64,000 nt of DNA from Carallia brachiata (lineage: Eukaryota > Streptophyta > Magnoliopsida > Malpighiales > Rhizophoraceae). A model generated the notes under the pieces. The model was not told the DNA's origin and did not search any database. It saw only the letters and a program-made list of their open reading frames with translations. The stretch covers positions 127,140 through 191,139 of the forward strand of contig JADCRB010000049.1 of NCBI GenBank assembly GCA_021464245.1. Direction: 5' to 3'. Within the stretch, counting starts at the first letter, position 1; every line of letters starts with the position of its first letter. Positions 1-10,229 of the stretch are shown here, one piece after another. The translations under genes and the position numbers were made by a program.

Positions 1-70
1 GGAGGCTGCAGATGTTTGCGTACGACTGACACATCGGACAGAGAGATCATAGAGAGGGAGAGAGTCAGAC

Positions 71-92
71 AGAGAGAGAGAGAGAGAGAGAG
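71..92. repeat. (AG)n microsatellite in the 5' leader
   Basis: An uninterrupted AG dinucleotide run lies in a GA-rich stretch at the window's left edge. It is upstream of the SPEAR/TIE gene and probably in its 5' leader or proximal promoter. GA runs are common in plant 5' leaders, and no function can be read from it. Confidence 0.85.
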
Positions 93-133
93 TAGAAGCG
101 AGAAAACCGAGGAAGTGAAAAGATACTGAGGAA

Positions 134-232
134 ATGCTTGGATTTCCTAGCTTTGAATACATCCTACGTTATTTTCTTTCTTTCTCGGACAAGCGAAAAT
201 TCGCCGAGAGAAACTCACGCAAATTCATTTAA
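134..232 (+). promoter_or_regulatory. possible upstream ORF in the SPEAR/TIE leader
   Basis: A 32-codon ATG-to-TAA frame lies about 350 bp upstream of the main start at 581. A second short frame follows at 338-397, and short frames also start at 400 and 529. If the transcript begins near the left edge of the window and this leader is unspliced, translation of the main frame would have to pass several upstream ATGs. Transcript extent is unknown, so this is only a candidate; the frames have no recognisable domain. Confidence 0.3.
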
Positions 233-580
233 ATAAGATCTTTTTCGAGCAGGAAACACGGGGTGGAGTTTCCTTTGCTTCCACATCTTTTATTAACTAC
301 GCATAACCATCCGCTTTCGGCTCCTACACAACATCTTATGGGATTTTCCTACCTTATATTTCGGTTATTTGAATTGTTTTTTTGTTACTTGATTTAGATA
401 TGTGGATCTTGATATCTGGCCATTCTCGTTAACCTTCTCTCTTTGGTTGGCCTTCCATTTCCTTATTTATTTATTTATTTATTTGTACATACCCTTCATC
501 AGAAACCTTAGATTAGATTCATGGGAATTTATTAGTGGTCTTGTCGAACTTCATCAAACACTCAATAGCATTCGAGGAAA

Positions 581-3037
581 ATGTGCAGCAACACTGGCCT
601 TTGTTGTACTGGTGGTGGTGGTGGTGGTGGTCCTGGCCATAGCGGGGGTTGTGACGGTGATGGGATATATTTGAAGAAGCCAATTAAGAGAACAAGAGTC
701 CCAAGGAGGGGGCCAGGAGTTGCAGAATTAGAGAAGATCTTAAGAGAACAAGAACAAAGGTACAATGTAGACAACAAGACCAAGAATGTTGGTAATGGTG
801 GATTGCCTTCATTCTCACCAATTTCCATTTCTTTACAGCCACAATCTTCTTCCATCTACACTCCATCATCAAATTTTCTATCTAAAACTGCTCCTTTCTC
901 TCCAGACCCTAAACAACATTTTCCACCAAACACAACACTTTCTGGCAGTGGTAGTTCTAGTAGCACTAGCTGTAATGGGTGCACAATTGGTGTCCGTGTT
1001 GGCAGATCAGGCATCGTTTTGCCTGATCATGTCTGGTCACCCGCAACGTGGAATGGTCGAGAAACTAGCAATAGATCAGATTCTGCAGGGTCAGAGCTAT
1101 CGTCTTGCCAATACTTGTTGAATCTGCCCAACCATCTGTTGCCTTCCCCTACTCTGATGCAAAGAAGCCAATGCTTACAACCTCCTGCAATGGTAAGCAA
1201 TACAGGAATTTTTGTATGCCTTATCAGGTTTTTTTTGTGGTGCATACCTTGCCTTTTTTTTTTCTTTTTTTTACCTCAAATTTGATACTTACGTGTGCAA
1301 CTTGCTAGATAAATCTCTTTCCCCATTCTTCAATACCATCTTCTGCAACTCGATCACATAATGGACCGGGCCATTGTACAGAGCCCCCTTCAAACCAAAC
1401 TCCAAATCATCACCGTCACATTTCTTTGCTGCCAGAGGAGGACAAGGCAAGTTTCCTTTTGTTCCCATTGGTATTTCTTTTATTCTTTGCAGCTCGTCGC
1501 TCTCTTTTATCTTCTTTTTCTTTCTTTATTTTTTTGTCCTCCAAGTAATTTAAGATAAGATCCATTTCTCTTGTTGATAGCTTTTGCTGAAGAAATGCAA
1601 AATGTAATCTGCCGAAACAACAAGAAAATATTGTTTTTATTCATCAATGTGTGTCAAGTGATCACAGTTTAATGAAATGATTAGAAACGACAAAAAATGG
1701 GTATCAAGTCTCATGCAATACTTTGTGTTCGTTGCATGAAAATGGAAAGAGAAGAATGGGAAAGTCTTATTTTTCACATCCGGACAAAGACTAGTTGTGG
1801 TTTTTAGAAAGCATAGATGATATTTATGGACTAAACGTCAAGTGGAATAACAATTCAAAGCTTTGGATCTCTAAAAATAGATCTTATCAAGTATAAGTGC
1901 AATATAGCCTAAACACATACTAAGTAATTTTCCATTTAAGAATAATACGTGTCAATCTTATAGCTTTATAGATACAATAGTTCATCGATTAGGAATAATG
2001 CATAGATATTTTATAATTATGATGAGATCATAAAATATTTATTTCATAAACTTTATATTTAGAGTTGAATAATAAACATATAAACAAAGCAAAAATATAT
2101 ACATGTTTTAATTAAATACTACATGTGAAAAATTAAACATAAACAGTGATGAACTAAATGGCTACAGGGCATACATTAAAAATAGTTAAATCAGAAATGA
2201 ATCCACATAATCTCTCTCATAATTCTTTTGTTTTTCTTGCTTTTCATTATGATACTGAAAGACATGCCGAACTCACTTTTTCTTGTTGAGAAGAAGGGTT
2301 CCTGCCAAATCCTAACGTCAAACTTTGTTATTGTAGATGATTGGCTCAAAGCGGTCATGTCCATTTGCCTCGGACATCCCTCCGGCACCTTCTTTCCGCC
2401 ATCCAATTCCTAATGTTTGCCCCCAAATGAACATATTAGTAGACTCGTCAATTTCAACCGGGAATGGCAGCCTAATGAATCTTGATCAATCAAGCAGAGC
2501 TGTTCCAAGGTTAGCCTAGTTGGATTTCCAAGTTGAGTCCTTACTCCTTACCAAGCTTCCTCTCACCAAGTCCTATGATGCTTGCTTGTTCTTAGTGACA
2601 TGAAGACAGGAAGTTCCTCAGAGCAAAACTGCAGACAGTGCAATGCAGTATTTGAAGCAGCAGATGGCAATTTCATCTTGTTTGCCTCTACAGGAGCGCC
2701 TTCTCAGCACCAAGTTTCCAAGTTTTTTCCTCCGCTTATCCATGTAAGAAGCAACATTTCTTAAAGATCAGTACAAACTTCAGATTGAAAATTTGTTCCA
2801 TACGGTGCCCGCCCAATGCATTTATTCTTTTCTAACTGTTCTCTCAACTATACCTTGAAGGAAACCATGGACGAGTCACAGCATAGGTTGCTGAAACGAG
2901 GATTATTCCAGAAAAAGCCTTTCCTTGGTTCCTTACTACCAGCTGGGCAGATTAACAAGGTGGAAACAAATTTCAGCTTCAACAACGAGACAGTTGACAG
3001 AGGAGGAGATGACATTGATCTCAGTTTGAAGCTCTAA
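581..3037 (+). CDS. SPEAR/TIE-type EAR-motif transcriptional repressor
   Basis: Five exons fit the conserved parts with matching phases: 581-1192, 1309-1446, 2337-2509, 2596-2743 and 2861-3037, giving about 415 aa. A (GGT)7 run at 611-631 encodes seven glycines. Residues about 32-58 are a basic segment followed by RRGPGVAELEKI, the signature of the SPOROCYTELESS-like/TIE family. Exon 3 begins with a GSKR...PF..D.PP segment that I recall from the family. The protein ends in DIDLSLKL, an LxLxL EAR motif. In this family the EAR motif recruits TOPLESS co-repressors and the N-terminal part binds CIN-type TCP factors, restraining leaf and ovule growth; it acts in the nucleus. Intron 2 (1447-2336) appears to be GC-AG (AAG|GCAAGT). 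The start at 581 is the first ATG in frame with the SPL motif. Family assignment is firm; which paralogue it is cannot be said. Confidence 0.88.
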
Positions 3038-3549
3038 ATCGAAACTTTATCAAACTTCTCATTCTTTGAGACCGTCCAGTAAAGGGCATCCACCCACCAT
3101 TTTCTTCGTGGTTTGGTGCTGTTGTGCTGGAATATGGCACAAACAGAAACATTCTTATCTGGGGATTCTAAATCTGGTTGAAGCTTGACCAGTAAAAATT
3201 TCTCTTGCCCATTCTAGGAATCACCAGGATGTGTGCAAAATTTCTGCACTTTTCTCCAATAACTCTTTTAACTTTTTTTTTTTTTTAATTTCTTGCCTGT
3301 AAGAAGGTGATACAAGGGGAACATTTTGAGAGTGAGGGATTGCACGCAATTACTAACACAATTAACCAATTGAAACACCAAGTAGACAGTTGGACTACGT
3401 CTATCCAAGAACATCGTGAGAAGTATAAAACAGAACTTGAAAAGAGTGACTCAATCTACCAAGAAGGCTAACAAAGAAACTAGTTCCAGGCCAAAACATA
3501 ATGAAGAGTATAAAACAGCACCAAGGACAATGGATACGAAGCAAACGCT
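3038..3549. other. intergenic, no gene seen
   Basis: This is the 3' flank of the SPEAR/TIE gene. It contains a short poly-T run near 3277 and no open frame or motif that I recognise. Confidence 0.6.
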
Positions 3550-3840
3550 AAGATACTAGTCCAAAGTTGGTAGGTGGTGCTTAAAAATGCTAAAAAGGCC
3601 TATCATAGCATTTGTTACAGATATTACAAGTACTTCAGCTGAATAATCCCAAGTGAAGCCTTTTCCACAAATAATAGCCAGTAGAGCCAATAGGCCAAGG
3701 ATGTTGTTCATTACTACTCCTCCATAAATCTGCACACGGGAATTGAAATGCATGTGACAATTTTCCAGAAACGTTATAGGCCACAATGTGTTGGAGAAAT
3801 GTGTCTGTGCGTGTGAATGCGTGCGTGCGTGCGTGCGCGC

Positions 3841-3873
<33 letters not shown>

Positions 3874-5690
3874 GGATGATGGAGAAGAAGAGGGAACCTC
3901 TGAAAAAGTTATTCAAGATATCCTTTCCTTCTTTTGACTTATGGGAGCAACTGCCGGGGCAACAGTTATTCCAAAGTTCATAGCCAGAGGAAGTACCACA
4001 AATGAAATGTAGAAAGAGGGTATTCCTATGTCTTGTGACAAGTATCCTGTATTAGCTAGAAGAGGTGTTACGAGTGAAGAAACAATTGCATTTCCAACAA
4101 TAACTTGAAGAGCAGCTTTCAAGGTATCGCATGTTAACTTGCTCACAATTCGGCGATTCTCCTCCTGAAATGTTTTGTGCAAACAGGCCAGTAAAACAGC
4201 AGCATTGATTTAGAAGCCTTATCACATTAAAAAATATCATCCAAAACAATGGTGCTGGGAATCATTTTCTTGGAAGCAAATGAATCTATCGTATTTAGAG
4301 ACAATATAACAATCAAATCATTAGGCCTCTATCCCAGCAGATGCCTCGGAATTTTATTTCTAGGAGAACATAAGTATAGGAGAAAAATAAATATTATGTG
4401 ATATCCCTATCCCATATCCAGGATCGAAAGATATGAACTTTTTTTGGATTCTCTGTTTTCAGACCTTGCATTTATTGGCTGCTCACCTCCACGCATTCAT
4501 TGATCAATCATTCCATTAGTCCCAGCTAGCCATTTCCTGATTCCATTGATGAATTCTTTCTCATTGAGCACATTATTCTCATTGCTAGCAAAAACTTTCA
4601 TCATCTTCGCTGTGACATCATTGAGATCTAACTCCGCATTTTTTATTCTTCTATCCATCATTTCCTTCAACTCAGGAAGTGTCATTTTCCTGTCACCATC
4701 TTTATCAAATTCCTCAAACAGACTGGCACAACAATGTGTGCAATAAAAGAAAACCAAACAAAATTTAGTCGAGTTTCAAGCAAATATGCAGAGATTGATT
4801 AAAAGGAAAGGAAAATAGCTAGAACATTTGGCAACCTTCGTTTCTTTGCTTCATCAGGTTTTCCACCTGTGAGAACAGATGCAAAAGCTCGGCATTCAGC
4901 ATCAACTAAAATCTCAGACAGTTACTGCTCAATCTTGTCAAGTTCAGACATCCTTTTATCAATCAGTGGCTGAACGACTTGCATAGAATGATTAACTTAA
5001 AAGAGAACAGAAGCAATGTTCGACTAATCCAGGGAGAAAAGAGGCAAAGCAAAGTTAGCTGCTCCATATTTTTTGCAATTTCCAGTCTCCTACTGCAAAC
5101 TTACACTGATTTGTACATTGGCATTATGTTAAGAAAAGAAATATGCTTACAAGTTGCAACTCAGACAAACATTCTCTTGAACAGGTGTGCCGATTAACAA
5201 GTATTTGCTTAGCTTCATCAATCAAAAACTCAAATCCGTCCACAAATTCATCCTCAGTAATCACTTCATCACCATTCCTTTTGAAGCAGTTGAAGCGCTC
5301 TCTAACAGCAAAATCTTGGTCAAGTGGCAGATTTCCACATTTCATTTCTTCCAGCAAAGCCTTGAGTTCACATTGTGATGTGCATTGATCCCCATTTTTG
5401 TCAATGGCTTGAAAGAGACTGTAAGGAATATGAACGCAAATTAAATATGAGGAAATCTATAAAAAAAAAACTAGTTGCAGTATGTAAAGATCTCAAAGAA
5501 TAGCCAAGCTGGTGACCTTCTAATTGTGGCAAGATCAAGTTTGCCTTCTTCACTAATAAGCTTCTTTTGAGCACACTTTTGCATATAACTCAAAAATCTG
5601 GCTACAAAAAGCTCATGCTGGGAATACTCTAAACTTCTAACTTGGATCCATTCATTACGGGACAACAAAAATTGGCGCACATCGCAAAGC
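3550..5690 (-). pseudogene. truncated NCL-like EF-hand Na+/Ca2+ exchanger gene
   Basis: Reading leftwards on the minus strand, exon-like pieces occur at about 5680-5517 (linker resembling WIQ...LEY), 5418-5185 (EF-hand, DKNGD then KRNGDEVITEDEF), 4980-4835, 4735-4500 (EF-hand, EFDKDGDRKMTLPEL), 4175-3930 and 3735-3556. The last two carry exchanger-repeat membrane segments (GNAIVSSLVTPLLANT; IYGGVVMNNILGLLALLAI). The order matches the C-terminal half of plant NCL-type cation exchangers, tonoplast proteins with central EF-hands. The N-terminal exchanger half is absent: nothing coding continues above 5700. A TAA (4922-4924) interrupts the 4980-4835 piece in frame, and the final exon stops early. 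The absent half and the stop make this a decayed copy. A shortened transcribed gene remains possible. Confidence 0.75.
3821..3873. repeat. compound (GCGT)n-(GT)n-(GA)n microsatellite
   Basis: About 20 bp of GTGC/GCGT repeats pass into GT and then a run of some 13 GA units. It lies in an intron-like gap of the NCL pseudogene. Confidence 0.9.
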
Positions 5691-5970
5691 GTATTAATTA
5701 TATATCAGAGAACGCATTGTGCAAAAGACCGTTTCATAAAAGAAAATAAGCTTTGAAATGAATTTTTCCTAATTTAATTCATGAATATGATTGTTATATA
5801 TATATATATAACCAATATTCTCGTCTTTTTCTCAGCGTTAATCTACCAAACTCTGATAATATTTAACAGCAACACTATGAGGAGAGAGTCGTTGATGTTG
5901 TTCAACTTATGCATTGCGCAGGCTAACCTATAGGAGGATTATAAATGTGTAACTAAAGGTTTTTGGTGTA

Positions 5971-6743
5971 CTTTGAACCATAGTTATTATACTCGGCTCA
6001 GTTCGGTCGGTCGGACTGGTGACCCGGTGAATTGGGCACTGGGTCAAGCCGGTTCGCGTAAACAGTAACCGGATCATTTGAATAATAAAAAATTATTTTT
6101 TTTACTTTTTACTGTGTAAACAGTAAAAATAATATTTTTTTAATGATAAACAGTTGTCAAACAGTAAAAAAATTATAATTTTTTTCAATTTTTACTTTGT
6201 AAATAATATATTTTTAATGATAAACAATATTCAAACAGTAAAAATTATAAATTTTTTTAATTTTTTATTATTTGAACAATAATATTTGTATAATATTTAC
6301 ACACTAAAATTTATTTTTTTAAACTTTTTATTGTGTGAATGATAAAAATAATATTTTTATAATACTAAACAGTATCACATAATATTTTTTTGTACAATTT
6401 AATAATTTTTTACTTTTTATAATCTATTTTTCTGTATGCAATAATTTAACATTGTTCATATATCAAATAATATGTTACAATTGACTTTAAAAAATAATTT
6501 TTTAAGAATTTTTATCAAAATTTTGATTAGTATAAACTATTTTTTAATTTGTAAAAAATGTAATTATTGTGCTAAATTATATAAAAAATTTATATATATT
6601 ATTTGATATATTTATTTTCTTAAAAATTAATGATTCATTGGTTGAACTAATGACCTACTGATTGAACCAATGACCCACTGATTCAGTCGCCTGACCAAAT
6701 CAGTGTATGTGTCGGAGCCGGTTTTAATTACTATGCTTTGAAC
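5971..6743. mobile_element. hAT-type MITE with 8-bp target-site duplication
   Basis: The element body is 5979-6735 (757 bp). It is flanked by perfect 8-bp direct repeats CTTTGAAC at 5971-5978 and 6736-6743. The ends are inverted repeats: CATAG at the left and CTATG at the right, with about 17 of 21 terminal bases pairing. The sub-terminal DNA is rich in GGTT/CCGG/GGTC motifs and the interior is very AT-rich. No transposase frame is present, so it is non-autonomous. An 8-bp duplication with short TIRs is the hallmark of the hAT superfamily. Confidence 0.82.
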
Positions 6744-7039
6744 TCATGTTTGTCCCAAATCAAATCTTTAGTATCCATGTAACAAAGCTCTACCTTGCTT
6801 GCCTTTCAAAGTTAGATTAATTACTTATAAGAGTTACTTGTCAAAAACTTACAAAACCAAAAATTTAGAAGATGACTCGATTTTTTTTTTGGGACTTAAA
6901 TTTTTTTTGGGTTGAAAAAAAAATTACAAAAGCAGGAGTAGTGCCCCAATAGTTCATCACAGAGCAAAAAGTCCTTCCCCCGACCAGCATCAAGGGGTTT
7001 TCATTTTATTGAAATAGATCCTAAATTCTACAATCACGA

Positions 7040-7373
7040 TTACATCTTATCGTTACAACAACAGATGTTTTGCTTGCGATCGCATGTCCCGTGTTTGGAT
7101 CCTTTCATGGCGCAATACACAAAGCATGTAGAATATTTCCCAAAGCTGGAGCAGTCAGCACTGAAGCATTGGGAATTCAAGACCGGTAATTTCACTTGAT
7201 TCTCTGCAATTATAGATACATAATAAGAGTAAAACATTAATGACTGGCACACTCAATTTACTTTGTATTGAAAATAGTTACTAACCCCAACAGAGAGATT
7301 TACCAGAGATAACGGGAGAGATGATCAAAGCAAGAGCGGCAACAAAGGCTATGAAAATTTTGGTCAATCCCAT
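7040..7373 (-). CDS. small secreted cysteine-rich (defensin-like) peptide
   Basis: Two exons, complement(7304-7373) and complement(7040-7203), join in phase 1 through a GT-AG intron to give 77 aa. Exon 1 begins MGLTKIFIAFVAALALIIS, a clean signal peptide, and the intron falls right after it, as is typical of plant defensin-like genes. The mature part has eight cysteines. A CxxxC pair, a GTC (GxC) and a terminal CCC (giving CxC) suggest a cysteine-stabilised alpha-beta fold. The family comprises apoplastic antimicrobial or signalling peptides. The start at 7373 is the only ATG giving a signal peptide. The spacing differs from classical plant defensins, so a divergent defensin-like gene is the safest name. 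Confidence 0.72.
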
Positions 7374-7656
7374 TTTTTTTGTTTTTTTTTTTTATAGCTG
7401 CAAGTAATTGGTTTTTAGAAGAAACTTAATATGTTGGTTCTGGTCCTCCTGGATTGCCCTTTTTAAACTAATCCTTCCAACTCCTAAAAGGAAATAAAAA
7501 CTTTTGAGCTTATCTTGACTTAACATTATTTCCATAATTCTATAATAGGTTCATTGTAGTTAGACATTCTCTTTCGTATTTATATTGATCCTTATCAATA
7601 ATTAATATTTTGAGTCCCTTAGAATTTGTAATTCCAATAGTTATTCACATATCTAA

Positions 7657-8672
7657 GGGGATGTTCGATTTTGCTATTGCTAATTGTTGTTGTTCATTGT
7701 TGATTGTTGTTACATATTGTTGTTGCTGATAAATAAAATGAAATAATAATATTTGGTTAAATTAAAACTAGTTGTTGCTGATTAAATAATAAAATTATCA
7801 ATTTAGACATTATATTTCTATTTCATTATAATACATAATATTTTGGGTACCATTACATTTTTTGAATTTTTTTTGCCCAATTTTTTGCCTTAATGCAATG
7901 GGACTACGATTTTTTACAACAACAATGATACTTCTTGCAACAAAAAAATGTATTGTTTTTTCTTTTTTGTTGCAGAAAATATACTGTAGTTGTAAAAAAT
8001 CATTGTCACGTTGCATTAAAGCACCAAATCGGGCAAAAAAAATCCAAAAATATAATTTTTTTTTCCCTAATTTTTTTACCTCTAATTAATCTAAATTAAT
8101 ATTATAAAAATTTATCTTTTGTACTTTAAATAAATATTTATTAAATGAATGATTTAAAGATCAAATATAACTTTGCAATAAATATATATTTTTTAAAATA
8201 TTATTTTTACAATATAGATTATTATATACGAAAAAATTTTATAATTATTGCTGAGTAAGTTACTCTTTTCATAACAAAAGCAAAAACAAAAACAAAAACA
8301 AAAGCAAAGAGAAAAAAAAGTGTAGTTGTTATTGTACTTGGCTGACTACATCCAGAGGCATTTTATTAATGAAATAATGTTGTTTTATTATCAATACACA
8401 ATGAAAAGTTTAAAAGGTAATAGAAAATATGGTAATATCTTCCTTTATACTAGTGTCTTTCAACAAAAAGGCGACCCGTGTTTTTCAAAGGTTATTTTTA
8501 TAATTGTATTATTTATTAACTGCTGATGAAAACAAAAGGTAAGGGGTACTTACTTTTCTAATCAATAGCTATTTTTAGAATATATCAACAACAACGCCCA
8601 AAAAAAACATAACCAAACAACTTCTTGTCCTAATTTTTGATTTCCAACAGTGACATCTATCCAAACACCCCT
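7657..8672. mobile_element. non-autonomous TIR element (Tourist-like?) of about 1 kb
   Basis: The left end GGGGATGTTCGAT (after TAA) and right end ATCCAAACACCCCT (followed by TAA) are imperfect inverted repeats of the GGGGTGTTTGG type common in plant MITEs. The duplication is a short TAA/TTA or TA; the exact boundary is ambiguous by one base. Both ends carry tandem TTGTTG/CAACAA-type motifs. No protein is encoded. The interior holds a long foldback, listed separately. Confidence 0.55.
7855..8065. repeat. imperfect foldback with arms of about 95 nt
   Basis: The left arm (about 7855-7950) and right arm (about 7960-8065) are reverse complements of each other with interruptions. The best-matching core pairs AATGCAA...GATTTTTTACAAC with its complement near 7990-8019. 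TTTTTTGCCC on the left pairs with GGGCAAAAAA on the right. A transcript would form a long hairpin. It sits inside the 1-kb TIR element. Confidence 0.7.
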
Positions 8673-9007
8673 TAAGACCACAAACAAGCTATGCTAATGG
8701 TGGATATCTATCTATACAAAATCCCATGATTCAACCATACTAAAAAAAATGCAAAATAATGCTTCAATTTTTTAAAATGTATTTTTATTCTCTCACTCAA
8801 TCAACACTATCTTGCATAAAAGGCAATGGACAAATAATATTTAGAACAAGCGTTTGGATTATTCCCCTATATTCCCCTATCCCAGCTTTCCTCGGTTTAT
8901 TGGTTTCGACATTCAAAGCTTTTGGATTTCAGATGATTAAAGGCAATTTGTTTGGCAAAATCACTATTGAGAGAATTGGACTGGATTAGCCGGTTGAATT
9001 AAAAAAA

Positions 9008-9737
9008 GTTGGGAATCGATCTTAAAAAATCATTGAATTGAAAAACCGGTTAAAAATCAAGTGAACCGATCGATTGAGCCGGGAACCAAAGAACCAGTCC
9101 CATTTTTCTAATCAGAACGATTTGGTCCAAAAAGAAAAAAGCACAAAAAAATAGAAAAAATAAATATCAATAATGCTAACATATTTTAGTCAAAATTAAT
9201 AATATTTTATCTTATTAAATATTTACATGTCTATTTTCTCTAAAAAATATTAATATATTTCATTTTTTAAAAAATAAATGATAGATTGTCATTTTCAAAA
9301 GTAATTAATATGTTTCTATTTTACCAAAAATATTCACTACTTTATAAATATATAAATGATATATTTTTAGAAATAAATTAAATGGATTATAAATGTTTAA
9401 TAGTCATTTTTTGAAACAAATGTTAACATATTATAAGAATACAAATTTATAAATTGTAAGAAAGATTAATAAATTTTTATTTTAGAATAAATTATAAATC
9501 ATATATATCAAAGTTACCAATATAATTATATATATATATAATGTTTATATCTTATATAATATTATATTTTAAATATTAATATATTAGATAAATGTATATA
9601 ACTATTTAAATTTTATATATTTAATATTAAATATCGATTTTACCAATTCAACCACGGTTAACCCAGTTAAACCAGTAAATTTTAAATTTTTGAACTTTCT
9701 AGTTCAATAATTGGTTTAGTTCTTAAAACTTTGGGAA
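9008..9737. mobile_element. probable hAT-type MITE relic
   Basis: An AT-rich block of about 715 bp (9016-9729) has AACCGG/GGTTAA-type sub-terminal motifs like those of the 5979-6735 element. It is flanked by near-identical 8-mers GTTGGGAA (9008-9015) and TTTGGGAA (9730-9737), 7 of 8 matching. The terminal repeats are weak (CTTAAAAAATC against TTAAGAACTAA), so the exact ends are inferred. Confidence 0.45.
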
Positions 9738-9811
9738 AAATGAGAATATAGAAAATTTGTGATTTTTGGAAGATTGAATTGATGGCAAAAAGTAAAATAA
9801 ATTTCGGAATC

Positions 9812-9903
9812 AAAACGACGTCACTTTGATTCATCGGAACTCATTTTCGAGCAGTAGAAACGGCGTCGTTGTGGGGCGGAGGGTGGGGGACAAAACGACG
9901 TCG
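9812..9903. promoter_or_regulatory. three ACGACGTC-type motifs upstream of GPN3
   Basis: AAAACGACGTC (9812-9822), AAACGGCGTCGTT (9858-9870) and AAAACGACGTCG (9892-9903) cluster within 92 bp, some 330-420 bp before the GPN3 start. The core ACGTC/GACGTC is an ACGT-type element of the sort bound by plant bZIP factors. A perfect 16-bp version lies inside the MITE at 20660-21327. Regulatory function is inferred only from position and repetition. Confidence 0.45.
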
Positions 9904-10229
9904 CTATGCAGGCTACAGGATCCCCTTGGGCTTATGACTTATGATTCTTTTTTCTTAGCTTTTTTTTTTTTTTTTTGGTTCAATTTCGTCGACATAAATT
10001 AGGGTTTTAGGGTTATTTGGTTTGTGTTTCCTGATGTTGTTTGTGTATGGCCTTCTCCTCCTCCTCTAATCCACTGAATCTGTTGTTCGCCGTCGGCATT
10101 TGGTGCACTGCCTATATTACCGTCGCCATACTTTCTTCTTTCCGCATCTTCAGTTCCCTCTGTACTCGCCGAATTCTCTGATTTAGTCATCACATTAATA
10201 ATAATAAAAGCTTACATTTCGACGCACCC

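Noticed and set aside
562..855. A proline-rich frame antisense to SPEAR/TIE exon 1
   Set aside because: Mirror of the (GGT)7 coding repeat and its neighbourhood; the sense strand has clear family motifs.
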